A stretch of 64,000 nucleotides of DNA from Clostridium_B lapidicellarium (GTDB lineage: Bacteria; Bacillota; Clostridia; Clostridiales; Clostridiaceae). Positions 8,400-16,731 of this stretch are shown piece by piece. How positions within the stretch are numbered: position 1 is the first letter of the stretch; every line of letters starts with the position of its first letter. A program made the translations under genes and the position numbers. The notes beneath the pieces were generated by a model. That model did no database searches, was not told the origin of the DNA, and was given only the letters and a program-made list of their open reading frames with translations. The stretch covers positions 93,185 through 157,184 of the forward strand of contig NZ_JBGFFE010000004.1 of the NCBI RefSeq assembly GCF_041224415.1, in the 5' to 3' direction.

Positions 8400-9194
8400 T
8401 CACTGTTTTAAGGCATTTTTCAATTCTCCAATAAATGCTTTCACACTATTCAGCATATCCTCCTTATCTTTTCCCTCCGCTATTTTGTCAATCAACGCAC
8501 TGCCCACAATTATACCTTCGCAGTAAGGTTTGAATTTTTCAGCCATGGCTGCAGATGATATTCCAAATCCAAGCGCCTTGGGTATGTCAGTGTAGCTTGA
8601 AACAATTTTCATATATTCTTTTATATCAGTGTTTATGGAGTTTCTCGCACCTGTAACTCCGTTTACGGAAACACAGTACACAAATCCCCTGGCACCCCTT
8701 ACTATTTTTTCTATTCTCTCCTTGGACGTAGGTGCCACAAGAGGAATAAGGTACACTCCATACTTACCTCCCATTGTTATGATATCTTTTCTCTCCTCTA
8801 TGGGAAGATCCGGTATTATGAGTCCATCTATGCCGCAGCTGCTGCATTCTTTTATGAACTTCTCCATTCCATACTTGAATATGGAACTGTAGTAGACCAG
8901 ATACACGAGAGGCACCTGTGTTTTTTCCCTTATGTTTTTCACTGTGTCCATTATCTTGAATATCTTCACTCCATTTTTAAGTGCCCTGTTTGAAGATGCC
9001 TGTATTGTAACACCATCTGCCAGAGGATCCGAATAGGGTATACCCAATTCTATTATATCCGCTCCTGAATTTTCCATTGCAAGTACAATTTTCACAGTAG
9101 TTTCCAAATCCGGATCACCTGCCGTTATAAAAGGTATGAGTGCCTTTTCATTTTTTTCCTTCAACTGGCTGAATTTCAAATCTATCCTGTTCAT
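8400..9194 (-). CDS. trpA: Tryptophan synthase alpha subunit
   Basis: 264-residue TIM barrel that cleaves indole-3-glycerol phosphate to indole and glyceraldehyde 3-phosphate, passing indole through a tunnel to TrpB. Visible are ITAGDPDLETT, the catalytic Glu region IIELGIPYSDPLADGVTIQ, LVYYSSIFKYG, and the phosphate-binding ALGFGISSAAMAEKF. It starts in a TAATG overlap with the trpB stop, so translation is coupled. Last gene of the operon, with a terminator 45 bases downstream. Length is normal. Confidence 0.96.
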   Translation of the reverse strand: MNRIDLKFSQLKEKNEKALIPFITAGDPDLETTVKIVLAMENSGADIIELGIPYSDPLADGVTIQASSNRALKNGVKIFKIMDTVKNIREKTQVPLVYLVYYSSIFKYGMEKFIKECSSCGIDGLIIPDLPIEERKDIITMGGKYGVYLIPLVAPTSKERIEKIVRGARGFVYCVSVNGVTGARNSINTDIKEYMKIVSSYTDIPKALGFGISSAAMAEKFKPYCEGIIVGSALIDKIAEGKDKEDMLNSVKAFIGELKNALKQ

Positions 9195-10369
9195 TATAAT
9201 TCCACCCCCATTATAGCTGCCATGGTATTCATGTCCTTGTCTCCTCTTCCTGATAAATTTATGATAATTATCTTGTCCTTGTCAAGTTTTGGGGCAAGCT
9301 TTATGGCATAGGCCACTGCATGTGCACTTTCAAGGGCGGGAATTATCCCCTCCACTCTTGAAAGATAGGCAAATGCTTCCACTGCCTCCCTGTCCGTGGC
9401 AGATTTATAAACTGCCCTCTTTACATCATTGTAATATGCATGCTCCGGACCCACTCCAGGATAATCAAGACCTGCCGATATGGAATAGGCAGGAAGTATC
9501 TGTCCATCTTCATCCTGGAGCACATAGGTCATCATTCCGTGGATCACACCTACGGAGCCCTTTTCTATGGTTGCCGCATGCTTGTCTGTGTCTAGTCCCT
9601 TTCCCGCTGCTTCCACCCCTATGAGTTTAACGGATTTATCTTCCACAAAAGGATAAAAAATACCCATAGAATTACTTCCGCCGCCTACACAGGCTATAAT
9701 ATAATCAGGTAGTTTTCCTTCTTTCTCCAGAATCTGTCTTCTGGCCTCGTCCCCTATAACTCTCTGGAAGTCCCTCACCATGGTAGGATATGGGTGAGGT
9801 CCCATTACGGATCCTATTACATAAAAAGTATCTTCTATATTTGAGACCCAGTTTCTCATGGCCTCATTTACTGCATCCTTCAGCGTCCCAGTTCCAGCAG
9901 TAACAGAGGTCACTTCTGCCCCCAATATCTTCATCTTAAACACATTAAGGGCCTGTCTTTTTATGTCCTTTTCACCCATGAATATCTCACACTTCATTCC
10001 AAACAGGGCAGCTACAGTTGCAGTTGCAACTCCATGCTGTCCCGCGCCCGTTTCAGCTATAACTTTCTTTTTCCCCATTCTTCTGGCAAGAAGTACCTGG
10101 CCCAGGGCGTTGTTTATCTTATGTGCCCCGGTGTGGTTTAAATCCTCCCTCTTGAGGTATACCTTGGCTCCTCCCAGGTTTTCCGTCATATTTTTGGCAA
10201 AATACAATGGATTCTCTCTTCCAACATATTCTTTAAGATAATATTTGTATTCATCTATGAACTTTTTATCTTTTATGGCCTCGTTGAATTCCCTTTCCAA
10301 CTCTGTGATTGCATTCATCACGGTCTCAGGAACGTATTGGCCGCCGAATTTTCCAAATCTTCCTTCCAT
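9194..10369 (-). CDS. trpB: Tryptophan synthase beta subunit
   Basis: 391-residue PLP enzyme that condenses indole with L-serine. GRFGKFGGQYVPETVM starts the protein, HTGAHKINNALGQ contains the PLP lysine, and CVGGGSNSMGIF is the phosphate loop. It overlaps the trpF stop as TAATG, with GTGAGGAG just upstream, and is in turn overlapped by trpA. The TrpA-TrpB pair forms the alpha2beta2 complex. Standard TrpB1-type length and motifs. Confidence 0.97.
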   Translation of the reverse strand: MEGRFGKFGGQYVPETVMNAITELEREFNEAIKDKKFIDEYKYYLKEYVGRENPLYFAKNMTENLGGAKVYLKREDLNHTGAHKINNALGQVLLARRMGKKKVIAETGAGQHGVATATVAALFGMKCEIFMGEKDIKRQALNVFKMKILGAEVTSVTAGTGTLKDAVNEAMRNWVSNIEDTFYVIGSVMGPHPYPTMVRDFQRVIGDEARRQILEKEGKLPDYIIACVGGGSNSMGIFYPFVEDKSVKLIGVEAAGKGLDTDKHAATIEKGSVGVIHGMMTYVLQDEDGQILPAYSISAGLDYPGVGPEHAYYNDVKRAVYKSATDREAVEAFAYLSRVEGIIPALESAHAVAYAIKLAPKLDKDKIIIINLSGRGDKDMNTMAAIMGVEL

Positions 10370-11001
10370 TATATACTCCTCACTTTCCCTATGAAATCTT
10401 TTATTTTTTTAAAACTTTTCATACCATTTTCCTCTACACCGCCGGACACATCTACCACCTGCGGTCTAACAATTTTTATGGCCTGAACAATATTCCCTGA
10501 ATTAAGCCCTCCTGCCAGAACCAATTTTTTGTCTATATGAATATCCTTCAATACATTCCAGTTGAAACTCATTCCGGTACCGCCTCTTTTGCCTTTTACA
10601 CTGCTGTCCAGCAGCAAGGCTTCAATTCCCAGCTTACATGTACTGTGTATTTTTTGCACAATATCCTCACTGTACCCCTGATTTACATCTATATGAACTG
10701 CCTTCCATATATTAAAAGCTTTCAAACAATTCAGATATTTTTCATTTTCGTCTCCATGGAGCTGAATTACATCCAATTTCAAATATCGGGCTGCATCAAT
10801 TACCTCATCCACATCATTGTTTTTGAAGACTCCCACTTTTCCGACACTGATGTCTAATTTTTTTATAAGCTCTTCTGCTTCACTTACAGTTACTTTTCTT
10901 TTGCTGTTACAGAATATAAATCCTGCATAGTCCGGCATCAGTTCATTTAAAATTTCTATATCAGCGCTTCTCCTTATCCCGCATATTTTCACCAGAGTCA
11001 C
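10369..11001 (-). CDS. trpF: Phosphoribosylanthranilate isomerase
   Basis: About 210-residue TIM barrel that catalyses the Amadori isomerisation of N-(5-phosphoribosyl)-anthranilate to CdRP. It carries VKICGIRRSADIE with the catalytic Cys at the start, AGFIFCNSKRKV, VIQLHGDE, and the C-terminal LAGGLNSGNI and VDVSGGVEENG. The start is uncertain: GTG at 11001 has a GGGGGG site 8 bases upstream and gives a normal N-terminus, whereas the frame stays open to a TTG at 11061. It is separated from trpC by a non-coding insert containing a hairpin. Confidence 0.93.
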   Translation of the reverse strand: MTLVKICGIRRSADIEILNELMPDYAGFIFCNSKRKVTVSEAEELIKKLDISVGKVGVFKNNDVDEVIDAARYLKLDVIQLHGDENEKYLNCLKAFNIWKAVHIDVNQGYSEDIVQKIHSTCKLGIEALLLDSSVKGKRGGTGMSFNWNVLKDIHIDKKLVLAGGLNSGNIVQAIKIVRPQVVDVSGGVEENGMKSFKKIKDFIGKVRSI

Positions 11002-11093
11002 AGGCTGCACCCCCCATACTTGTTCAAATGCTGCCACTTTATTATAAAGTTCAAAGAACAAACTTTAACAATTTACAATTCACAATTAATGAG

Positions 11094-11117
11094 GATTTTC
11101 AGCTAAGACTGAAAATC
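11094..11117. repeat. Hairpin insert between trpC and trpF
   Basis: Perfect 9-base inverted repeat GATTTTCAG/CTGAAAATC with a 6-base loop, flanked by AT-rich near-repeats (ATTTACAATTCACAATTAAT on one side, ATTTAATATTTTATATTTGAA on the other). It is the only sizeable gap inside an otherwise overlapping trp operon. It resembles small palindromic intergenic repeats found in clostridia, but copy number cannot be judged here. Confidence 0.45.
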
Positions 11118-11146
11118 TACCAAATTTAATATTTTATATTTGAATT

Positions 11147-11938
11147 TTAATATTTAAAACTTGATATTCTTATATTACCTACAAATTCATGGAGTCTGGA
11201 TACATTATTTACGTTTCTCATAAAGGTCTCGCCTATAAGCACTGCATCTGCTCCAACACTTTCCAGATATCTTACATCTTCCTCGTTTTTTATCCCGCTT
11301 TCAGATACCACGGTAATACCTGAAGGTATTTTTTTTATAAGTTTTTCTGTGTTTTTTAAATTCTCCGAAAAATTCTCTAGATTTCTATTGTTTATACCTA
11401 TGATATTACATTCCGTCTGCAGTGCAGTTTCAAGTTCCCTCTCGTCGTGAACCTCCACCAGACATTGAAGCCCAGTTTTTTCCGCCAGCTTGTAATACTC
11501 TTTCAATCTATCTTTTAAAATTGCAGTTATAAGCAACAGGGCATCTGCTCCAAGAGCCTTCGACTGATATATCTGATATGGATCAATTATAAAATCCTTC
11601 CTCAGTACAGGTTTTGAATTTACTTTTTTAACTTCACCTATATATCTATCATTTCCTTGGAAAAAATTTTCTTCTGTAAGTACGGAAACTGCATCTATAT
11701 CCAATTTTTCATATATTCTTGCTATTTTCACTGCATCAAAATCTTTTAGTATCACTCCCCTTGAAGGAGAAGCTTTTTTTATCTCGGCAATAATGGATAT
11801 CCCTCTTTTGTCCAGTGCTCTTTTGAAATCCCTCTTTGTCGAATCATTAAAGTTTTTAACAAGTTTTGCTGCGGGTACAATTTGTTTTTCCCGTCTGATC
11901 TTGGGTATTTTTTTTGCAATTATATCTTCAAGTATCAC
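11147..11938 (-). CDS. trpC: Indole-3-glycerol phosphate synthase
   Basis: 263-residue TIM barrel that closes the indole ring of CdRP with loss of CO2 and water. Motifs: ISIIAEIKKASPSRGVI (catalytic Glu and Lys), VLTEENFFQG, PVLRKDFIIDPYQIY, NNRNL, VSESGI and GADAVLIGETFMR. The second of two GTG codons (11938) is preferred because the first lies inside the AAGGAGGTGA ribosome site. It starts 16 bases after trpD stops. Confidence 0.95.
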   Translation of the reverse strand: MILEDIIAKKIPKIRREKQIVPAAKLVKNFNDSTKRDFKRALDKRGISIIAEIKKASPSRGVILKDFDAVKIARIYEKLDIDAVSVLTEENFFQGNDRYIGEVKKVNSKPVLRKDFIIDPYQIYQSKALGADALLLITAILKDRLKEYYKLAEKTGLQCLVEVHDERELETALQTECNIIGINNRNLENFSENLKNTEKLIKKIPSGITVVSESGIKNEEDVRYLESVGADAVLIGETFMRNVNNVSRLHEFVGNIRISSFKY

Positions 11939-11954
11939 TTTATTTATCACCTCC

Positions 11955-12965
11955 TTACAATATCCTGTAATTCACAAGTTCCTGCAGCTTTTCATAGGCC
12001 TTTTTTGAATCTATAATTTCTCCTGCCATATCTATTCCCTCTGCTATACTCCCGGAAGCTTTCCCAATATAAAGTGCCGCTCCACTGTTCAAAAGCACAA
12101 TATCCCTTTTGGGACCTTTACCGCCTTTTAAAATTTCAACTATGGACTTGGCATTTTCAAAAGCTGTGCCGCCTGCTATGTCATCCATGCTGGAGACCTT
12201 GATATCAAAATCTTCCGGATTTATAGTATAATCTTTTATATTACCATCTTTAAGCTCACTTGCATAAGTCCTAGATGTAGTGCTTATCTCGTCGAGGCCG
12301 TCCTCTCCGTGAACCACCAGAGCTCTTTCACATCCCAGATTCATAAGCACTTCAGCCGTCAGATGAGTCAAGTCTTTATCATATACTCCAAGCACCTGTC
12401 CTTTTACAAAGGCAGGATTCGTAAGCGGCCCCAGAAGGTTGAACACAGTTCTTGTCCCCAATTCTTTTCTTGGACCTGCCACATTTTTCATGGCACTGTG
12501 ATACTTTTGGGCAAAGAGAAATGCCATACCATTTTCATCTATACTTCTTCTGGCATCCTCCGGATTTAAATTTATATCAAATCCAAGCTTTTCAAGTACA
12601 TCTGCACTCCCGCTTTTACTGGACACTGCCCTGTTACCGTGCTTTGCCACCTTCACTCCTGCAGCAGCCGCAACTATTGCAGCTGCAGTTGATATATTGA
12701 AGGTCTTTCCACCATCACCGCCGGTTCCACAGGTGTCGATGACATAATCAGAATCAAGCTTTAAGGTCAGGGCATTGTCCCTCATCGCCCTGGCAAAGCC
12801 TGTTATCTCCTTAGAAGTTTCTCCTTTCATTCTGAGAGCTATCAAAAATCCTCCTATTTGAGAATCAGTTGCCCTTCCATGCATGATCTCATTCATGGAA
12901 GCATAAGCTTCTTTTTCTCCCAGATCATTTCCACCTATAACATCCTCAATTATTTCCTGCAGCAT
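11955..12965 (-). CDS. trpD: Anthranilate phosphoribosyltransferase
   Basis: 336-residue enzyme that transfers phosphoribose from PRPP to anthranilate. It shows DTCGTGGDGGKTFNIST (the PRPP-diphosphate loop), KHGNRAVSSKSGSADVLE, FLFAQKYHSAMKNV, NLLGPLTNPA, and a C-terminal GKGPKRDIVLLNSGAALYIG. The start ATG at 12965 has GGAGGGG 7 bases upstream and lies inside the end of trpG, a 20-base overlap, implying coupled translation. It is not fused to TrpG. Confidence 0.95.
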   Translation of the reverse strand: MLQEIIEDVIGGNDLGEKEAYASMNEIMHGRATDSQIGGFLIALRMKGETSKEITGFARAMRDNALTLKLDSDYVIDTCGTGGDGGKTFNISTAAAIVAAAAGVKVAKHGNRAVSSKSGSADVLEKLGFDINLNPEDARRSIDENGMAFLFAQKYHSAMKNVAGPRKELGTRTVFNLLGPLTNPAFVKGQVLGVYDKDLTHLTAEVLMNLGCERALVVHGEDGLDEISTTSRTYASELKDGNIKDYTINPEDFDIKVSSMDDIAGGTAFENAKSIVEILKGGKGPKRDIVLLNSGAALYIGKASGSIAEGIDMAGEIIDSKKAYEKLQELVNYRIL

Positions 12966-13536
12966 TGCAAATCCCCTCCACAAAATTTTTGATAATTGTC
13001 TTCCCATTTTCCGTAAGAATGGACTCAGGATGAAATTGAAGTCCATAGACTCTATACTTTTTATGTTTTACAGCCATTATTTCCCCGTCATCAAGGCTTT
13101 CGCCAATTACAGCAAGCTCCTCGGGAAGACTTTTTCTCTCTAAAACAAGAGAGTGATATCTCATCACATCTATGGAATCTTTCAAATGTTCAAATATTTC
13201 ACTCTGTTCTAAAGCCACTTGGGATGTTTTCCCGTGCATTATATTCCCCGCTCTCACCACTCTGCCCCCATAGGCACAGCCTATGGCCTGATGTCCAAGG
13301 CATATTCCCAGAATCGGTATCCGAGCTCCAAATTTCCTGACTACATCTATACATATACCTGCATTTTCAGGTATTCCAGGTCCTGGAGAAAGTATTATCC
13401 CATCCGGATTCAGCACATCTATTTCCCTCAAAGATATCTGATCATTTCTCACCACCTTTACATTTTCATAGATTTCTCCAACATACTGGTAGAGATTGTA
13501 GGTAAAAGAATCATAATTATCTATCAAAAGTATCAT
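12946..13536 (-). CDS. trpG: Anthranilate synthase glutamine amidotransferase subunit
   Basis: 196-residue class I amidotransferase supplying ammonia to TrpE. The triad is readable: nucleophile in ILGICLGHQAIG, and His-Glu in GLQFHPESILT. The N-terminal LLIDNYDSFTYNLYQY and SPGPGIPE are typical. It starts in a TAATG overlap with the trpE stop. The same subunit may also serve 4-amino-4-deoxychorismate synthase, as in other Firmicutes; that is family knowledge, not seen here. Confidence 0.95.
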   Translation of the reverse strand: MILLIDNYDSFTYNLYQYVGEIYENVKVVRNDQISLREIDVLNPDGIILSPGPGIPENAGICIDVVRKFGARIPILGICLGHQAIGCAYGGRVVRAGNIMHGKTSQVALEQSEIFEHLKDSIDVMRYHSLVLERKSLPEELAVIGESLDDGEIMAVKHKKYRVYGLQFHPESILTENGKTIIKNFVEGICNAAGNN

Positions 13537-14966
13537 TATATCACCTCTATCATGGCCCTGGCCTTGTTAAGTGTTTCCCTATATTCATTTTCAGCAACGG
13601 AATCATAGACAATACCTGCCCCTGATTGAACATAGGCATACCCGTCTTTAAAAAGTATGGTCCTTATTGCAATACAGGTATCCATGTTTCCATTGAAGGA
13701 AAAATACCCTACAGCTCCCGAATATATTCCCCTTTTGCTGTCCTCCAGTTCGTCAATTATTTCCATTGCCCTTATCTTTGGAGCTCCGGATACAGTTCCC
13801 ACCGGAAGGCAGGATATCAATGCATCTATATATCCCAAATTTTTCTTCAGCCTGCCTGACACCTTTGAAACTATGTGCATTACATGGGAACAAAAGCCTA
13901 CGTCCATAAATTTATCCAGATTTATACTACCAAATTCACTTATCTTTCCTATATCGTTTCTTCCCAGATCCACCAGCATGACATGTTCTGCTCTCTCTTT
14001 TTCATCACTTAAAAGTTCCTGCCTGAGTTTTATATCCTCCTTTACATTTTTACCCCTTGGTCTTGTGCCCGCTATGGGATTGGTGGTCACTCTTCCGTTT
14101 TTCACAGATACAAGACTTTCAGGTGACGACCCTGCTATCTTAAATTCTCCAAAATCAATATAGAACAGATAAGGGGATGGATTTTCAGATCTGAGCCTTC
14201 TATACACGTCAAAGGGATCGGAAATACTCTTTGACTTCAGCCTCTGGGACAAAACCACCTGGAATATGTCGCCTGCCTTTATATATTCTCTGGCCTTTTC
14301 CACCATTTTGCAGTATCTTTCTTCCGTAACATTGGAAGTAACATGTTTTGCCGCATTTTTTCCCTCAAGTTCATGAAATGAATTTCCCCTGCCTACCATA
14401 TTTTTTAACTGTTCCAGCTGAAATTCTACCTCATGATAAGTCACACTATCCCCTTTCATAAAATTGTAAATGAAATAAATTTCATGTTTGAAATGATCAT
14501 AGCAGATAAACTTTTTATAAAACATCACATAGGATTCCGGAGTCTGAATATCATCTTTATTTTCATCAGGCAGCTTCTCGTATTGCCTTGCAATATCATA
14601 TCCCACATACCCTACTGCCCCTCCTGTAAACGGAATGGAAAGGCCTAAAGTCTCATAGGGAACATTCAAATATTTTCTAATATAATCAAGTACTTTTCCT
14701 TTCACTTTCTCTAATGAACCTTTTTTTTCCACACATATGTCGTTTCCACAACTTCTCACTTTCATATATGGATCCACACCTATAAAAGAATACCTGCCTA
14801 TCTCATTTTCAGAATGTATGCTCTCAAGCAGAAATTTATTTTTTCCGGCTAAACTGTAATAAATACTTATAGGAGTCGTCTCATCCCCGCTGCTTTTCAT
14901 GAACAGCGGAAAATTCTTCTTCAAGTTTTTATAACTGCAAAACTCCCCTTCAGACAAATTTATCAT
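13536..14966 (-). CDS. trpE: Anthranilate synthase component I
   Basis: 476-residue chorismate-utilising enzyme that makes anthranilate from chorismate and ammonia. It carries the tryptophan feedback motif FLLESIHS, SSPESLV, GTRPRGK, NDIGKI, SGAPKIRAMEIIDELE and GIYSGAVGYFSFNGNMDTCIA. The ATG at 14966 has AAGGTGG just upstream. The frame is open further upstream, but that stretch is the T-box leader, not protein. First gene of trpEGDCFBA. Confidence 0.96.
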   Translation of the reverse strand: MINLSEGEFCSYKNLKKNFPLFMKSSGDETTPISIYYSLAGKNKFLLESIHSENEIGRYSFIGVDPYMKVRSCGNDICVEKKGSLEKVKGKVLDYIRKYLNVPYETLGLSIPFTGGAVGYVGYDIARQYEKLPDENKDDIQTPESYVMFYKKFICYDHFKHEIYFIYNFMKGDSVTYHEVEFQLEQLKNMVGRGNSFHELEGKNAAKHVTSNVTEERYCKMVEKAREYIKAGDIFQVVLSQRLKSKSISDPFDVYRRLRSENPSPYLFYIDFGEFKIAGSSPESLVSVKNGRVTTNPIAGTRPRGKNVKEDIKLRQELLSDEKERAEHVMLVDLGRNDIGKISEFGSINLDKFMDVGFCSHVMHIVSKVSGRLKKNLGYIDALISCLPVGTVSGAPKIRAMEIIDELEDSKRGIYSGAVGYFSFNGNMDTCIAIRTILFKDGYAYVQSGAGIVYDSVAENEYRETLNKARAMIEVI

Positions 14967-15000
14967 TTTACCACCTTTCTCCAAATAAATTGATATTAAA

Positions 15001-15349
15001 TGCAAAAAGGCCATTTCATCCACAAACTGGGACGAAATGACCGCGGTGCCACCCATTATTAATTTGAAAAATAGATTTTGATAAACAAAAAAAGCATTCC
15101 ATCCAAAAGGACGAAATGCAAAATTTCGCTGTACCACCTATTTACAAACTATCTCATTCAGGTACGGATTTTACTCGATACCCTGTCTTTTTAACGGTAG
15201 ACTACCGTCTCCTGCTACTATCATTTCGCAGGGCACCTCGAAGACCCATTCAATACAGGCTACAGCACCCGGCTCTCACTGCCCCGGACTCGCTTAAACT
15301 AAATTCCTCTATCTACTCTTTCCTCTCATAAGTTTTAGAAATTGAATTA
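15001..15349 (-). promoter_or_regulatory. Tryptophan T-box leader with two antiterminator/terminator units
   Basis: The leader RNA runs from about 15349 towards trpE. Stem I landmarks are AGAGGAAAGAGTAGATAG, the distal GTGAGAGCC, and the specifier loop GAA-TGG-GTC; the TGG (Trp) codon is at 15248-15246. The first T-box motif, AGGTGGTACAGCG, is at 15139-15127 and is followed by a terminator (GCATTTCGTCC/GGATGGAATGC then T7, 15119-15083). A second T-box motif, GGGTGGCACCGCGG, is at 15054-15041 and is followed by another terminator (15042-15001). Only about 85 bases separate the two motifs, so there is no room for a second Stem I. Uncharged tRNA-Trp is expected to antiterminate. Confidence 0.93.
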
Positions 15350-15355
15350 TTTTAT

Positions 15356-15384
15356 ATAATATACCACTTTCTCAAAATTGTCAA
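15356..15384 (-). promoter_or_regulatory. Promoter of the trp operon
   Basis: TTGACA (15384-15379), 17-base spacer, TATTAT (15361-15356), a few bases upstream of the T-box Stem I. Its -35 lies in a 13-base inverted repeat shared with the facing promoter. Confidence 0.75.
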
Positions 15385-15402
15385 TATGATTTTTACGTTT
15401 AT

Positions 15403-15431
15403 TGACAATTTTATTTTAAATGTGTTAGTAT
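15403..15431 (+). promoter_or_regulatory. Promoter of the sulfur-carrier operon
   Basis: TTGACA (15403-15408), 17-base spacer, TAGTAT (15426-15431), about 20 bases upstream of the SAM-I aptamer. Facing promoter to trp; AAAATTGTCAATA (15374-15386) and TATTGACAATTTT (15400-15412) are perfect inverted copies covering both -35 boxes. Confidence 0.75.
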
Positions 15432-15451
15432 TTAATAAATTAAATATTGAA

Positions 15452-15557
15452 TTCTTATCAAGAGAGGCAGAGGGACTGGCCCTATGACGCCCGGCAACCT
15501 GATTATTTCAAAGGTGCCAATTCCAACAGGTTATATAATTTACCTGAAAGATGAGAA
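15452..15557 (+). promoter_or_regulatory. SAM-I (S-box) riboswitch aptamer
   Basis: P1 pairs TTCTTATC (15452-15459) with GATGAGAA (15550-15557). Between them are the conserved core AGAGGCAGAGGGACTGGCCC, then GCCCGGCAACC, AAGGTGCCAATTCC and a P4-type hairpin. Followed by a terminator at 15570-15606, so SAM binding should switch off transcription of the downstream genes. Confidence 0.95.
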
Positions 15558-15569
15558 AATTATAAAATG

Positions 15570-15606
15570 ACTTTCTTGTAAATTATAAAACAGGAAAGTT
15601 TTTTAT
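15570..15606 (+). terminator. Expression-platform terminator of the SAM riboswitch
   Basis: ACTTTCTTGT (15570-15579) pairs with ACAGGAAAGT (15590-15599), followed by TTTTTATTTT. The arms lie just after P1, in the usual expression-platform position. Confidence 0.9.
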
Positions 15607-15695
15607 TTTGTCAAAGTCTTAAGATATAAATATAAAGTCTTTTTCCCAAAACGGTTAAAAGATAAAATCCTATATTCATCAATAAGGAGGGTACT

Positions 15696-15911
15696 ATGAA
15701 AGTAACAATTAATGGAAAAGGCAAGGACATAAAGAAAGGGGTGACTGTAACAGAAGTTTTAAAAACAGAAAATGTAAAAATGCCGGATATGGTTTCCGTA
15801 CAGTTAAACGATGAATTTGTGGACAGAAACAATTTCAGCAGTACTGTTTTAAAAGAAAATGACAAGATTGATTTTTTATACTTCATGGGAGGTGGAAACA
15901 TTGGATTTTAG
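15696..15911 (+). CDS. ThiS/MoaD-like sulfur-carrier protein with masked C-terminus
   Basis: 71-residue ubiquitin-like protein: MKVTINGKGKDIKKG at the start, VSVQLNDEFVDR in the middle, ENDKIDFLYFMGGG near the end. The active form of this family ends in Gly-Gly and is thiocarboxylated. Here residues G65-G66-G67 are followed by N-I-G-F, so the tail must be removed, and a JAMM protease is encoded two genes later. AGGAGGG precedes the ATG. It is first in the SAM-riboswitch operon, which argues for homocysteine, methionine or cysteine synthesis rather than thiamine or molybdopterin. No thi or moa genes adjoin it. Confidence 0.9.
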   Translation: MKVTINGKGKDIKKGVTVTEVLKTENVKMPDMVSVQLNDEFVDRNNFSSTVLKENDKIDFLYFMGGGNIGF

Positions 15912-16731
15912 CGAAGATCAGATAGAAAGATATTCAAGACATATAATTCTGTCTGAGGTAGGTGTAGAAGGCCAGGAAAAACTTTTGAACTCAAAAATTC
16001 TCATAATAGGTACAGGAGGTTTGGGAGCGCCGGCTGCAATGTATCTTGCCGCTGCAGGAGTGGGGACTTTGGGTCTCGTAGATGGAGACGTAGTTGATCT
16101 TTCAAATCTTCAAAGGCAGATAATACACCAGACAAAAGACGTTGGAAAACCCAAGGTTCAATCCGGAAAGGAAACCATAAACAAATTGAATCCGGATGTA
16201 AATGTAATAACTTATAATGAGCTTGTAAATTCAAACAATATACTGGATATAATAAAAGATCAGGACTATGATTTCATAATAGATGGTACAGATAATTTTC
16301 CAGCCAAATTTTTAATAAATGATGCCTGTGTATTTTCCAAGAAACCATTTTCCCACGGGGGAATAATAAGATTTCAAGGACAGCTCACCACTTACATACC
16401 TGATAATGGCACTCCATGCTACAGATGTATTTTTCAATCGCCGCCTCCAGCAAATGTCGTCCCAAGCTGCAGGGAAGCAGGTGTTCTGGGCGTAATGGGT
16501 GGAATTATAGGAACACTTCAGGCAACAGAGGCTCTCAAGTACATACTCAAAATTGGAAGCAATCTTGCCGGATACCTTTTAACTTACGATGCGATTAAAA
16601 TGGAGTTTAGAAAAATAAAGGTATCTAAAAACAAAAGCTGTAAAGTATGCGGTGATCACCCCACGATAAAAAAATTGATAGACTATAAGCAGGCTGCTTG
16701 TGATCTTAAAACAGAGAAATCGAGCAAGTGA
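15901..16731 (+). CDS. ThiF/MoeB/HesA-family E1-like adenylyltransferase
   Basis: 276-residue enzyme expected to adenylate the C-terminal glycine of the ThiS-like carrier so that it can accept sulfur. It shows YSRHIILSEVGVEGQEKL, the nucleotide loop GTGGLGAPAAMYLA (37-50), DGDVVDLSNLQRQ, DGTDNF, two zinc-type pairs CYRC and CKVC, and PSCREAGVLG with a candidate catalytic Cys. The start is TTG at 15901. Its ribosome site GGGAGGTGG is made of the Gly-Gly-Gly codons of the preceding carrier gene, which overlaps it by 11 bases, so translation is coupled. ThiF versus MoeB assignment rests on context. Confidence 0.9.
   Translation: MDFSEDQIERYSRHIILSEVGVEGQEKLLNSKILIIGTGGLGAPAAMYLAAAGVGTLGLVDGDVVDLSNLQRQIIHQTKDVGKPKVQSGKETINKLNPDVNVITYNELVNSNNILDIIKDQDYDFIIDGTDNFPAKFLINDACVFSKKPFSHGGIIRFQGQLTTYIPDNGTPCYRCIFQSPPPANVVPSCREAGVLGVMGGIIGTLQATEALKYILKIGSNLAGYLLTYDAIKMEFRKIKVSKNKSCKVCGDHPTIKKLIDYKQAACDLKTEKSSK

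Noticed and set aside
9289..10241. Plus-strand open frames opposite trpB
   Set aside because: Shadows of a strongly conserved gene; no ribosome sites.
14967..15137. Open frame extending trpE upstream by 57 codons
   Set aside because: It runs through the T-box terminators and lacks a ribosome site; TrpE begins normally at 14966.
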